A DNA stretch of 64,000 nt from Aquabacterium sp. (GTDB taxonomy: Bacteria > Pseudomonadota > Gammaproteobacteria > Burkholderiales > Burkholderiaceae_C), in the NCBI RefSeq assembly GCF_029946005.1, contig NZ_JAQSDR010000032.1, positions 62,001 through 126,000 of the forward strand. The letters run 5' to 3'. Made by a program: the position numbers and the translations under genes. The notes beneath the pieces were generated by a model. The model ran no database searches, was not told the origin of the DNA, and worked only from the letters and a program-made list of their open reading frames with translations. Shown here in pieces: positions 46,047 through 57,200 of this stretch. Each line of letters starts with the position of its first letter. Within the stretch, counting starts at the first letter, position 1.

Positions 46047-46811
46047 TTGAGCAAAAAAGTCTGTGTCGTGACCGGTTCGTCGTCCGGCATTGGCGCGTCC
46101 ACCGTGCGCTTGTACGCACAACATGGCTGGGACGTGGTCGTAAATTTTTCGCGCGATCCGGCACCGGCTGAAGCCGTGGCGGCAGAGTGCCGCGCCCTGG
46201 GTGCCGAGGTGCTGGTCGTCAAGGCGGATGTGGCGCTCAATGAAGATTGCGTGCGCCTGGCCGCCGAGGTTGAAGCCCGCTTTGGCCGCGCCGATGTGCT
46301 GGTCAACAACGCGGGCACCACCAAGTTCGTGGGGTTGAAAGACCTGGACGGGCTGGAGGCGGAAGACTTTCACCGCATCTACAGCGTCAATGTGGTCGGC
46401 GCCTACCAAATGATCCGGGCCCTGGCGCCTTTGTTGAAGAAGAACCCGGGCGCGGGCATTGTGAACATCTCGTCGGTGGCTTCGATGATGGGCGTGGGCT
46501 CGTCCATCGCCTACATGGCGTCCAAGGGGGCGTTGAATGCGATGACGGTGGGTCTGGCGCGGGCCTTGGGCCCTGAGATCAGGGTCAATGGCGTTGCGCC
46601 GGGCCTGGTCGAAACGCCCTGGCTGCAAAACGGGCTGGGAGAAGAGCGCTATGCCGCCTCGGTGCAGGGCTACAAGGCCCGCGCCGCGCTGGAAAGTGTG
46701 CTCAGCCCCGAGGACGTGGCCGATGCCGCCTGGTGGTTGGGCGCGGGCGCGGCCAAGACCACGGGCGAGGTGCTGTTGGTGGACGCGGGCTTGCGGATCA
46801 CCAAAGCTTGA
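46047..46811 (+). CDS. Short-chain dehydrogenase/reductase
   Basis: Classical SDR of 254 residues using a TTG start. Cofactor motif TGSSSGIGA begins at residue 9, NNAG follows, and the catalytic Ser-Tyr-Lys are in ISSVAS and YMASK. The end KTTGEVLLVDAGLRI is typical. A strong AGGAGAG site (46034-46040) lies six bases before the TTG, and no in-frame ATG exists nearby; upstream in-frame sequence is antisense or out of frame to the previous gene. The Arg-poor N-terminus does not settle NADH against NADPH. Substrate unknown; many relatives are annotated FabG-like or glucose dehydrogenases. Confidence 0.88.
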   Translation: MSKKVCVVTGSSSGIGASTVRLYAQHGWDVVVNFSRDPAPAEAVAAECRALGAEVLVVKADVALNEDCVRLAAEVEARFGRADVLVNNAGTTKFVGLKDLDGLEAEDFHRIYSVNVVGAYQMIRALAPLLKKNPGAGIVNISSVASMMGVGSSIAYMASKGALNAMTVGLARALGPEIRVNGVAPGLVETPWLQNGLGEERYAASVQGYKARAALESVLSPEDVADAAWWLGAGAAKTTGEVLLVDAGLRITKA

Positions 46812-46827
46812 GGCTGGCGAGTCAAAC

Positions 46828-47442
46828 CTAGTCGACATCGACCCACACAAATTGTCGGGTCGCGTCCTTCGGTTCGTTCAGCGTGCTTTGCGGGTTGGTG
46901 GTGAACACCAGCTTGTCGCCCAGGGCCTTGTGTCTGCCGCCAACGGTCCGCTTGAAGCTGGTGGTGCCACCGTTTGCATTTTCGGTGAAGGTGCCCGCCA
47001 CGGAATCGGTGCGCGCAGTCACATCCTGGGTGAGTTGCCCGCAATAGCTGGCGAATTTGGCGGCGAACGAGTTCTGGGGCCTCACAGTGAATTGCTCGAC
47101 GTCGGCGCCAGTGGCGCTGCCTCGGTTGCCTCCGCCATGGCACATGTGCAAGCTGATCCGCTTGATTTTCGTGCCGCCCAACCAGATGCTGACCACTTCA
47201 GCCAGCTTCTTGGCGCTCAGGTTGTTGTTGCCGATGGAGGTGGATTGCGGGTCGCCATGGCCCACGATGACCAGGCGAAAATCTGCCCCGACGCCGCTCA
47301 GGGCGCCGCCCGGAGATTGCGTGCTGCTGCCCGAGTAGGGCCCCCACGACGCCGTGGTGTTGCCGGGCTTGTTGGCAATGTGCTTGGCTGTGGGCTCAAG
47401 GTCACCATCCAGGTACTTCACGATCTGTGCTGCGTAAGGCAT
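46828..47442 (-). CDS. Possible C80-like (MARTX CPD) caspase-fold cysteine protease
   Basis: Unassigned protein of 204 residues, no signal peptide or membrane helix. It shows a His in FRLVIVGHGDPQS (H62), then LSAKKLAEVVSIWLGG and a Cys in KRISLHMCHGGG (C101), followed by FAAKFASYCGQLTQDVTART. This order, with His-Gly on one strand, a hydrophobic helix, IS-L-x-x-C on the next strand, and the later V-T-A-R-T, resembles the inositol-phosphate-activated cysteine protease domain of MARTX and clostridial toxins (peptidase C80). Similarity is by eye only. It converges with the SDR gene and follows a MOSC gene divided by 30 bases. Confidence 0.5.
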   Translation of the reverse strand: MPYAAQIVKYLDGDLEPTAKHIANKPGNTTASWGPYSGSSTQSPGGALSGVGADFRLVIVGHGDPQSTSIGNNNLSAKKLAEVVSIWLGGTKIKRISLHMCHGGGNRGSATGADVEQFTVRPQNSFAAKFASYCGQLTQDVTARTDSVAGTFTENANGGTTSFKRTVGGRHKALGDKLVFTTNPQSTLNEPKDATRQFVWVDVD

Positions 47443-47472
47443 GGTCCCCTCCCCGGGGTTGAACTGGTGGAT

Positions 47473-48033
47473 TCAGATCCTGCCATGTTCGGCTCGGCAG
47501 ATGATGAAATCCCCTACACGCATCACCCCTTCAGCGATCACGCGCGCGTTCATGCCGCCATGCCCCCGCATCGCGTTGTAGCCACCGGGGCCGAGCAGCG
47601 CTTCCATGCGCGAGCAGGGCTCGCACGGACCGGTGATCTCCAGCACCACCTCTTCACCGATGCACAGCACCATCGGCTCATTTTTGAACAGCGCACGGGC
47701 GGCCAGCAGGTTCAGGCCCGAGACCACCAGGTTGCGCCTGAGCAGTGTGGGATCGACCTGGTGCATGCCCATGAAGGCTGCGATCACAGGCAGGTGCTCG
47801 GCCTGGATCAAGGTGATCTGGCGTTTGCCACCACCGCCAGCGGCCGATGGTTTGCGCGCCGAGGCGCGGTCGCCCTCCAGACCTCGGTTCATCAGCACCT
47901 GAACGCTGTCAACCTGCACCGTGGGCGCGCGCCGCTCGGGCCGCAGGATGATGCTCTCCAGCCGACCTGGTTGCGGGAACTGCTGGACCAGATGGTGCAG
48001 GTTGCTGGGGTCGTTTGGGATGGGTGAGGTCAC
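47473..48033 (-). CDS. MOSC domain protein
   Basis: Protein of 186 residues with a MOSC (molybdenum cofactor sulfurase C-terminal) fold: N-terminal LESIILRPERRAP, then GLEGDRAS, RRNLVVSGLNLLAAR, and the conserved Cys in ITGPCEPCSRME. MOSC proteins handle Moco or related sulfur carriers, for instance YiiM-type reduction of N-hydroxylated compounds. Start overlaps the end of the glycosylase gene by four bases. Confidence 0.85.
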   Translation of the reverse strand: MTSPIPNDPSNLHHLVQQFPQPGRLESIILRPERRAPTVQVDSVQVLMNRGLEGDRASARKPSAAGGGGKRQITLIQAEHLPVIAAFMGMHQVDPTLLRRNLVVSGLNLLAARALFKNEPMVLCIGEEVVLEITGPCEPCSRMEALLGPGGYNAMRGHGGMNARVIAEGVMRVGDFIICRAEHGRI

Positions 48034-48575
48034 GGGGCTGAATCCTGAAGGAGGCCGAACGCTTCAAACACCTCGCGCCAAGCAGCCAGCTTGCGCTCGA
48101 ATGACCAGGAGGCGTTGGCCGGGCTGGTCGATGGCAGCTTGACGACTGGCAGTCCCAAGGCTTGCGTGATGCGCATGTGCCTGGCCGATTCGCCGCCATT
48201 GTGCGCGATGGCCTGCAAGCCCGGTGCCCATTCACGCAAGCGGTGCAGTTCATTGAGTTGCGCCTGCGCGATGGCACTGTCCAGGCTGCCCTCCCGCTGG
48301 CAATGGGCGTAGACATCCCAGATGCCCAGGCTATGGGCGCATGCCGTGTCCAATCGGCGTTCATAGGGCTGATGGCGCAGGTCGTCGGCACCTGTCAGCC
48401 CCCACAGGCTGGAGAGGATGGGCCAGAACTGGTTGCGCGGGTGCGCGTAATACTGCTGATGGGCCAATGAGGCCACGCTGGGAAAACTCCCCAATACCAC
48501 GAGCCGGGTGTCGGCCGTGATGACTGGCGGCAGGCCCTGCAGTGTGGGCAGGGCCGGGGGTGATGAAGTGCTCAT
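48030..48575 (-). CDS. DNA-deoxyinosine (hypoxanthine) glycosylase, UDG family 6
   Basis: Small uracil-glycosylase-superfamily enzyme of 181 residues. LVVLGSFPSVASLAHQQYYA followed by HPRNQFWPIL is the family 6 motif I with the catalytic Asn, and LPSTSPANA is motif II. Family members remove hypoxanthine from deaminated DNA. ATG 48575 chosen because the 20-codon upstream extension lacks similarity and runs into the esterase gene. Confidence 0.82.
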   Translation of the reverse strand: MSTSSPPALPTLQGLPPVITADTRLVVLGSFPSVASLAHQQYYAHPRNQFWPILSSLWGLTGADDLRHQPYERRLDTACAHSLGIWDVYAHCQREGSLDSAIAQAQLNELHRLREWAPGLQAIAHNGGESARHMRITQALGLPVVKLPSTSPANASWSFERKLAAWREVFEAFGLLQDSAP

Positions 48576-48583
48576 CACCCGGT

Positions 48584-50188
48584 TTATAGCGCGTTCAGCT
48601 TCCTCAAGGCATGCACGGTGGCCCACACGCCGCATTGGTGATCACGCTCGAACTGCCCAAAGCGCATGGTCGTCACCGCACCTGGTGCCAGGTCTTGAAC
48701 CGGTGCGCCGAGCTTGTTGAAGCGGCTCCAGTGCGGCAGGCCCAGTCCGTTGGGATCGCCCTTGGCCGCGAAATTGGCCCAGTACTTCACCATCTGGTCG
48801 GCCAGGGTTTGCTGCGCGGTGGTGAACACCGGCGAAGGCGTTTCGCCCTGGAAGATGTAGGCCAGTTCGGCCGAGTGGAAGGCGTTCCACGCGAAGTACG
48901 GGTCGGGTGCGGCACCGGGTGCGTTCGGATCGTTGAACTCGAAGGCATAAGCGTTGGTGAAGCCGGACAAGGTCTTGACGTCGCTGAATGAACTGCAGGC
49001 GTAGAAGTGGTCGGTCACGGCAGCGGCCAGGGCTTTGTCGAGCGATCCGTAACGGGCGGGCGAGTACAGCACGTCGGTGAACAAGGGCGCCAAGGTGGGG
49101 CCAACCATGCCGCGCAGGGCCTGGCGGTGGTCCGCGGTCGTCACGCCCCGTTGCTGGCCCAGGTGAAAGGTCAGTGCCACGAACAGGCGGCCCTCGTCGT
49201 GGTTGCCACCGAACATCACAGGCACCTTGTTGATGCGCCCGGACTGGAGCAGCTTGTCCGCCGCTTCCGGCAGGATCACTCCGTCGATGGCGGGCACCCA
49301 AGGTGGCTTGCTGTAGATGATGTCCAGATCAGGCGGGGTGGCGTTCATCAAGGCCACCGTGCTCTGCTGGCGCATGCAAGCCACTTGATGGGCGCCGTTG
49401 GGGCAGCCCATGGCCTGGGCCAGCACTTCGGATTGGTCATGGATTTGTGCCAGTGGCACATTGCGCAGTAGCACGCAAGGGCCGCTTTCTGAGATGGCCC
49501 CATTGAACAGTCCTGCAGAGCCAGGCGACACCACGTGCACACAGGCGCTGTTGCCGCCCGCAGACTGCCCGAAGAGGGTGACGCGGTTTGGATCGCCGCC
49601 CAACCGGCTGGCATGTTGCTTGACCCAGCGCAAGGCGGCTTGCTGGTCCTGGATGCCGTAGTTGGCGGCGGCGTTTTCCGCTTGCAAGCCGGGCAGGGCC
49701 ATGAAGCCGAACACGCCCAGGCGGTAGTTCACGGTCACGACCACCGCTTTGGCCTGGCGGGCCAGGGGGGCGCCGTCGTAGTAAGAGCCGGCGCCCAGCA
49801 CATAGCCGCCGCCGTGGATCCACACCATCACGGGCAAGGGTTGGCCACTGCTGTTGTCGGGCCGGTAAACATTCAGGTAGAGGCAGTCCTCGGTTTCTGA
49901 TCGCCCCGAAAAGGCGCTGGGCTCTTGCGGGCAGACGTTGGCGAACTGCGTGGCATCGCGCACGTGGGCCCAGGTTGTTGGCGGCTGCGGTGCCTTCCAA
50001 CGCAGGTCGCCCACAGGTGGCGCTGCGAACGGTAGGCCCACGAAGCGGGAGACGCCACCGCTGGCGATCCCTCGCGCCTGGCCCTGGTCTGTGTGAAGGA
50101 TGGGGTCGGCCGCTTGGGCCAGGGTGTTGGCGCCAATGGCCAGCACCAGGGCCGAAATGCTTCGGCCCAGTGTCGATGTCAGTCGCAT
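48584..50188 (-). CDS. Exported type-B carboxylesterase
   Basis: Alpha/beta hydrolase of 534 residues with a Sec signal peptide (cleavage near AQAADP). Type-B features: QGQARGI...FVGLPFAAPPVGDLRW, the EDCLYLNVYRP Cys motif, oxyanion HGGGYV, nucleophile S209 in LFGQSAGG, acid in GNHDEGRLF and catalytic His in AFHSAELAYIF. The natural ester is unknown. ATG 50188 gives the signal peptide; the further 33 codons upstream look non-coding. Confidence 0.9.
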   Translation of the reverse strand: MRLTSTLGRSISALVLAIGANTLAQAADPILHTDQGQARGIASGGVSRFVGLPFAAPPVGDLRWKAPQPPTTWAHVRDATQFANVCPQEPSAFSGRSETEDCLYLNVYRPDNSSGQPLPVMVWIHGGGYVLGAGSYYDGAPLARQAKAVVVTVNYRLGVFGFMALPGLQAENAAANYGIQDQQAALRWVKQHASRLGGDPNRVTLFGQSAGGNSACVHVVSPGSAGLFNGAISESGPCVLLRNVPLAQIHDQSEVLAQAMGCPNGAHQVACMRQQSTVALMNATPPDLDIIYSKPPWVPAIDGVILPEAADKLLQSGRINKVPVMFGGNHDEGRLFVALTFHLGQQRGVTTADHRQALRGMVGPTLAPLFTDVLYSPARYGSLDKALAAAVTDHFYACSSFSDVKTLSGFTNAYAFEFNDPNAPGAAPDPYFAWNAFHSAELAYIFQGETPSPVFTTAQQTLADQMVKYWANFAAKGDPNGLGLPHWSRFNKLGAPVQDLAPGAVTTMRFGQFERDHQCGVWATVHALRKLNAL

Positions 50189-50289
50189 GAATGATCCCTT
50201 ATGACAAAAGTGGACGCAGTCAAACTTGCTTACCTGGCGACCTTGGCGTTCGCAATCTCCCTGGGTGGCTTCCACCCCGTGCGACACTG

Positions 50290-51089
50290 ATGGCCACGCT
50301 CTTGACTGTTTCTACTTATCGACCTGTGAAGCGCAAACTTAAATTGCCCGAAGCCACGCTGTCGGAATCCCGTGGTGTGAGATGCCTTCACCTGGACACG
50401 CCCTGGATCCAGGGCGCCATGCGTGTCAGCAAACCGCTCAAGCTGGAGTTGGAGTACATCCAGCGCATGATGTCCTGGTTGTTGCTGCGCGACCTGGCCG
50501 CCTTGCCAGACACGCGTTGCGTGCAACTGGGCCTGGGCGCGGCGGCCATCACCAAACATTGCCACGCCGTGCTGAAAGCGGCCAGCACCACGGCGGTCGA
50601 GATCAATCCGACCGTGATCGGCGTGTGCCGCAACTGGTTCAACCTGCCGGACAACGACGAGCGCCTGAACGTAGTGCAGCTTGACGCCGCCAAGTACGTG
50701 GCCAACCCGGACCACGCTGCCAGCGCCGATGCCCTGTGCGTGGACCTGTACGACCAGGAAGCGGCCAGCCCCGTGCTGGACGACGAGGCCTTTTACCGCG
50801 ATTGCTGGCGCCTGCTGGACGATGGCGGCGTGATGAGCGTGAACCTGTTTGGCCGCGATGCCAGCTTTGCGGTCAGCTCGGCCCGCATCGCTGCTGCCTT
50901 CGGCCCCGGCCGCACGGCCATGCTCAAACCCACCCGCGAAGGCAACACCATCGTCCTGGCCTGGAAGGGGTTCGACCTGCCAAGCCGAGAAATACTGGCG
51001 GAACGCGCCGAAACTTTACAAAACAGATTCGAGCTGCCGGCGGGAAAATGGCTCAAGCTTTTGTCCACTTTCACCCCCCGACCGACGAC

Positions 51090-51093
<4 letters not shown>
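50290..51093 (+). CDS. Spermidine-synthase-like methyltransferase-fold protein
   Basis: Rossmann-fold protein of 267 residues with the SAM-binding glycine loop CVQLGLGAAAITK near residue 78, an acidic end of strand 2 (AVEINPTVIG), and DALCVDLYDQE. This is the outline of polyamine aminopropyltransferases, but the aminopropyl-site DxD/Y set is not obvious, so the activity is open. It overlaps the downstream GspE-like ATPase gene by four bases (ATGA), a linkage that is odd for polyamine synthesis. ATG 50290 chosen; the upstream extension lacks similarity. Confidence 0.72.
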
Positions 51094-52894
<1,801 letters not shown>

Positions 52895-52898
<4 letters not shown>

Positions 52899-54991
52899 GC
52901 ACCCATCAGGCGGCGCAACCAGTCGAGCAGCACGGTCGGTAGCAACTCGGGGCGGTGCAATAGCGCGTACTGGTGTGGGCCGAACACGGCGGGCAGGTAG
53001 TTCGGTGCTTGCCGGTCAATGGTCAGGCAAAACGGCGAGATGCCTTGCAGCTTGGCTTCACTCACCGCTTGGCGCATGTCCTCCACGCCATGGCGGCCCT
53101 CGTAGTGATCGACGTCATTGGGCTTGCCGTCCGACAGCAGCAGCAAAAGGCGGTGTTGCGCTGGCTCCCCCATCAGCAAGGCGCTGGCATGGCGAATCGC
53201 CGCACCGGCGCGCGTGTAGTGTTCTGGCTCCAGGCCGGCGATCCGCTGGGCCACTGCATCACCGTACCGCTCGTCGAACCGCTTGATGTTGCGCACCACC
53301 ACGCCCTGCGGGCCTTCGCCCGAGAACGCGAGCACGCTGTAGGGATCGGCCAGCCCCTCCAGGGCAATGCACACCAGCAGCAGCGCTTCGCGTTCGACGT
53401 CGATGACGCGCCGGTTAGGGGCGATCCAGCCGTCGGTGGAGCCGCTGACATCGATCAGCAGCATGATGGCCATGTCACGTCGACCGCGCCGTTCGCTTTG
53501 GTAAAGCCGCTGAGACAGCGGCAGGCCGGCTCGGAAGTCGGCATGGCCCTCGGTGTAGGCCTGCAAGTCGATGTCGTCGCCATCGAGTTGCCTGCACACC
53601 CGCACCCGCTGGGCGCGCAGTAGCTCGAAGCGTCGGCGGATATCGTGCAGCATGCCGCGGCGCTGGGTCAGCGTGTCCTCCACCCACTGTTGCGGACCCG
53701 CCGAGGCGGTCCGAATCAGCACGGTGGCGCCCGGGTCTCGGTAGGCGCCAATTTGCCAGTCCCATTCGGGGTAGTGAAAGCGGTCCAGGGCTGGCTCCGT
53801 TGGGGCTTTCCACCCGCGCCAGGCCTGCCGCCTCTGTGACTCGGGCGGGTCATCCGACAGGAGGACCTCCTTGGCTTGGCCCGGCGTGGAGACCAAACGA
53901 GCCTCGGGCAACTCGGACAGCGCATCGGCGAAATCCTCGGCCGCCGTGGTGGTGTCGCGGTCGGTGGGGCGCTGTTGGCCCAGGGGGTCTTCGGCCTTCT
54001 CATGGGGTTGGGCGGTTTGCACCATCCACGCGCCAACGTGCGGGTCGTCTTCGTCTTCGTCGTCCTCGGCTTCGCGCACTTCGGGGCGCCGGGCCAGATG
54101 GGCGCTGCGCGGTTTGGCCGAGTCGGGGCCATCAGCGTGGTCGCTGTCGGGCGGACACGCCGCGCGAAGCGGAGCTGGTGGCGCGCGCAGATCGCCGGTC
54201 CACCAGTCGCGCCACACCAGGCGCTGGCCGCCGACCAAGTGAGGAGCGGAGAGGCCATCGAATGCCTCGCACCAGCTTCGCGCGTGATCCAGCACCTCCA
54301 CCGGTGAGGCGGGCAGCACGAGGGGAGGGGCGCCTGACGGCATGGCCCCTGGCGCCATGGCTTGGCCAATGCGGGTGTTCAGCACCGCGCGAACCAGGCC
54401 TTCGATCCACTGCAACGGGGTGGGGAACATCGCCAGCCGAGGACGCCTTGCCAGGGCCTCTTGCCTCAGCGTTTGCAAAGGCGCGGTCATGCCGGGCAAC
54501 AGACGCGCCAGCGCGTCGTCTGCGGCATGGGCTTCCAGCACCAGGTACAACTCGCGCAGCAGGGGTGGCGCGTTCACCGGGCAATGGCGGGCACTCCCGC
54601 GCTCGGCGCGCTGAGCCTGCAGCAGCGCCATGGTGCGAAATCGCTGGGAGGCGGTGATCGTGTCCTCGGCGAATTTGCCACGCTGACCAAACGACTCGGG
54701 CAACCAGATGCTGTGGTCATCCGTGGCGGGCACCGCCTCCAGCCCTGGCGGCAAGCGATGCGGAAAGATCACCCTGGCCAGCCACGAAGGCGGTGCTGGA
54801 GGCTGCGCTGCGCGCAAGGCAAAGCGATGGCCCCACACGGCCTCGATCAGCAAATCGAGCCGTTGAGCCACATCGCTCAACCGCAACGGCGCCGGCTCAC
54901 CCGACGCGGCACGGTGGCGACGCCACAGATCGCGGGTGAAGACCGTGGCGTGCCGCGCCGCGTCGGTGATGACATCTTCTGCTTCGGCCAT
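52895..54991 (-). CDS. norD: Nitric oxide reductase activation protein NorD
   Basis: Cytosolic VWA-domain protein of 698 residues needed with NorQ to activate cNOR. The C-terminal VWA domain has the metal-ion site LLIDVSGSTDGW near residue 513 plus LLLLSDGKPNDVDHY. A central acidic low-complexity stretch (EAEDDEDEDDPH) links to a poorly conserved N-terminal helical domain. It is 12 bases behind norQ. Stops of norD and the GspE-like gene overlap by four bases in convergent orientation. Confidence 0.9.
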
Positions 54992-55003
54992 GGCGCGCCG
55001 GGC

Positions 55004-55819
55004 CTACACGAAGGTGGCGTCCACCAGATCGCGCATGGCCCCGACCAGCGATGGGTCGTCGGACAAGGGGGCGATGACGGCCGCGCGGCAGGCGGCTTGC
55101 ACCCCGATGCCACTGGCGATCAGGTGCGCCGCAGCGATCAGCAAGCGGGTGCTGGGCACCTCGGCCAGGCCCCGGTCGTGCAGGCCCCGCAGCCGCTGGG
55201 CCAGGCCGACCAGCGCGTGCGCCATGGCGTGGTCCACGCCACCTTCGCGCTCAACGATGGCGGTCTCGCGGTCGGGCGGTGGAAATGCAAAGTCGAGGGT
55301 CACAAATCGCTGGCGCGTGCTGGGCTTCATGTCCTTGAGCATGCGCTGGTAGCCCGGGTTGTACGACACCACAAGTTGAAACCCCGGGGCGGCCTCCACC
55401 GTCTCGCCAGTCTTGTCGATGGGCAGCATGCGCCGATGGTCGGTCAGTGGGTGCAGCACCACCACGGTGTCCTGCCGGGCCTCGACCACTTCATCCAGAT
55501 AGCAGATGGCACCTTCGCGCACGGCGCGGGTCAAGGGGCCGTCCTGCCAGGCCGTGCCGTCATGGCGAATCAAAAAGCGCCCCACCAAGTCGCTGGCCGT
55601 GAGGTCGTCATGGCACGAGATGGTGACGAGCGGGCGGCCCAGCCGCCAGGCCATGTACTCGACGAAGCGTGTCTTGCCGCAGCCGGTGGGGCCCTTGAGC
55701 ATGACCGCCAGTTGGCGCGCATGGCACTGTTCGAACAGGGCCACCTCATCACCAGTGGCCAGGTAATACGGCGCGTCCAAATCAGGCTGCCTGCGGGCGC
55801 GCTCGTTGCCGTTCCGCAT
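55004..55819 (-). CDS. norQ: MoxR-type AAA ATPase NorQ
   Basis: AAA+ ATPase of 271 residues of the NorQ/CbbQ branch. Walker A is LKGPTGCGKTRF (about 41-52), Walker B is ICYLDEVVEA, and sensor 1 lies in LVVSYNPGYQ. It works with NorD to insert the non-haem iron of NorB. The likely start overlaps the end of norB by 38 bases, so translation is coupled. Confidence 0.93.
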   Translation of the reverse strand: MRNGNERARRQPDLDAPYYLATGDEVALFEQCHARQLAVMLKGPTGCGKTRFVEYMAWRLGRPLVTISCHDDLTASDLVGRFLIRHDGTAWQDGPLTRAVREGAICYLDEVVEARQDTVVVLHPLTDHRRMLPIDKTGETVEAAPGFQLVVSYNPGYQRMLKDMKPSTRQRFVTLDFAFPPPDRETAIVEREGGVDHAMAHALVGLAQRLRGLHDRGLAEVPSTRLLIAAAHLIASGIGVQAACRAAVIAPLSDDPSLVGAMRDLVDATFV

Positions 55820-57149
55820 CAGGGTCCCGAGTCAGCTCGAAGCTCGGCGCGTGTCGGAAGAAATCAATGATGAACAGGGCCACGCCAATGGTGAAGATGG
55901 ACGCGGTGATGATCAGCATCACGAAGTGGATCTGAATCTTCAATTGGGCGTCCAGGTAGCCCATGCCCATGATGCGTTCCAGGTAGACCTGCCCGATGCC
56001 GGCAGTGGCAAACGACAAGGTCATCCCGAACATGCCCGCGATCTGCATCCAGAAGGAGGCATAGCCCAGCGCGGTACCCTCCTCCGGCCGGCGTGTCATG
56101 GCAGGCAGCGCGTAGGTGATCATGGCCAGCACGATCATGGCGTAGGCTCCATAGAACGCGGCGTGGCCATGCATGGCGGTGATCAGCGTGCCGTGCGTCC
56201 ACTTGTTGACGCTCGGGAAGGTGTGCGCCAGGCCCAACAAGCCCGCGCCGAACAAGGTGAACACCGCGCTGCCCACCGTCCAGTGCAGCGCCAACTTGTT
56301 GGGGTGCGCCAGGCCAGATCGGCGGATGGCCGAGTACGCGTAGATGGACATGCCGATCAAGGCCACCGGCTCCAGGGCGCTGAACACACCGCCAATGGGC
56401 AGCCAGTAGGAGGGGACGCCCACCCAGTAATAGTGGTGCGCGGTGCCCAGGATGCCTGCGATGAAAACCAGGCCGACGATGACGTACAGCCACTTCTCCA
56501 TCACCTCGCGGTCCGCGCCTGAAAGGCGAATCAGAAGATAGGCCAGGAAGCCGCCCTGAATCATTTCCCAGACGCCTTCGACCCAAAGGTGAATCGTCCA
56601 CCAGCGGTAAAAGATGGCCACGGTGTAGTTTTCAAACTCCAGCAGAGCAGGCAGGTACAGCAGGGCAGCCAAGCCCAAGCCCCCCATCAACACCCCTTCG
56701 GTGGTGGTCAGTCGGCCCGACTTCTTGATGGTCATCGCGATGTTGTAGAGGAACATCAGCATGACGATGACGATGACGATCTTGGATGGCAAGGGCTGCT
56801 CCAGCAACTTGTTGCCCGTGCCATAGCGGAAAAGATAGCCGATGACGGTGAGAACACCCATGACGGTCCACAACACCAATTGCACATAGGCCAACTTGGT
56901 GCTGTGAAGCTCTGTGCGCGATTCATCCGGCACCATCCAATACGTGGCCCCCATGAAGCCGGTCAGCACCCACACAATCAGCAAATTGGTGTGGATCACC
57001 TTGGTCACGTCGAAAGGCAGGATGTAGAGCAGGGGGTCCGGCCCCAAGTACTTGGCGGCCGACAGCAAGCCGAACACCAGTTGCAGGCCAAACAAGGCCA
57101 TGGCCACGGCGAAGTACCAGTAGGCGACGGATTGGGACTTGTATCTCAT
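55782..57149 (-). CDS. norB: Nitric oxide reductase catalytic subunit (cNOR)
   Basis: Twelve-helix haem b subunit of 455 residues that reduces NO to N2O. All ligands of P. aeruginosa NorB are present at a constant offset of 20: iron FeB ligands H187, H238, H239 and E191, essential E260, haem ligands H327 and H329; H53 is the remaining haem b ligand. It lacks the fused N-terminal quinol-oxidising extension of qNOR, so it takes electrons through NorC. A GGAGG site lies before ATG 57149. Confidence 0.96.
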   Translation of the reverse strand: MRYKSQSVAYWYFAVAMALFGLQLVFGLLSAAKYLGPDPLLYILPFDVTKVIHTNLLIVWVLTGFMGATYWMVPDESRTELHSTKLAYVQLVLWTVMGVLTVIGYLFRYGTGNKLLEQPLPSKIVIVIVMLMFLYNIAMTIKKSGRLTTTEGVLMGGLGLAALLYLPALLEFENYTVAIFYRWWTIHLWVEGVWEMIQGGFLAYLLIRLSGADREVMEKWLYVIVGLVFIAGILGTAHHYYWVGVPSYWLPIGGVFSALEPVALIGMSIYAYSAIRRSGLAHPNKLALHWTVGSAVFTLFGAGLLGLAHTFPSVNKWTHGTLITAMHGHAAFYGAYAMIVLAMITYALPAMTRRPEEGTALGYASFWMQIAGMFGMTLSFATAGIGQVYLERIMGMGYLDAQLKIQIHFVMLIITASIFTIGVALFIIDFFRHAPSFELTRDPDAERQRARPQAA

Positions 57150-57200
57150 GGCGGACCTCCGACGGAACGGTGTTTGTTGTTCATGGGGTGCAGGCAGCGC

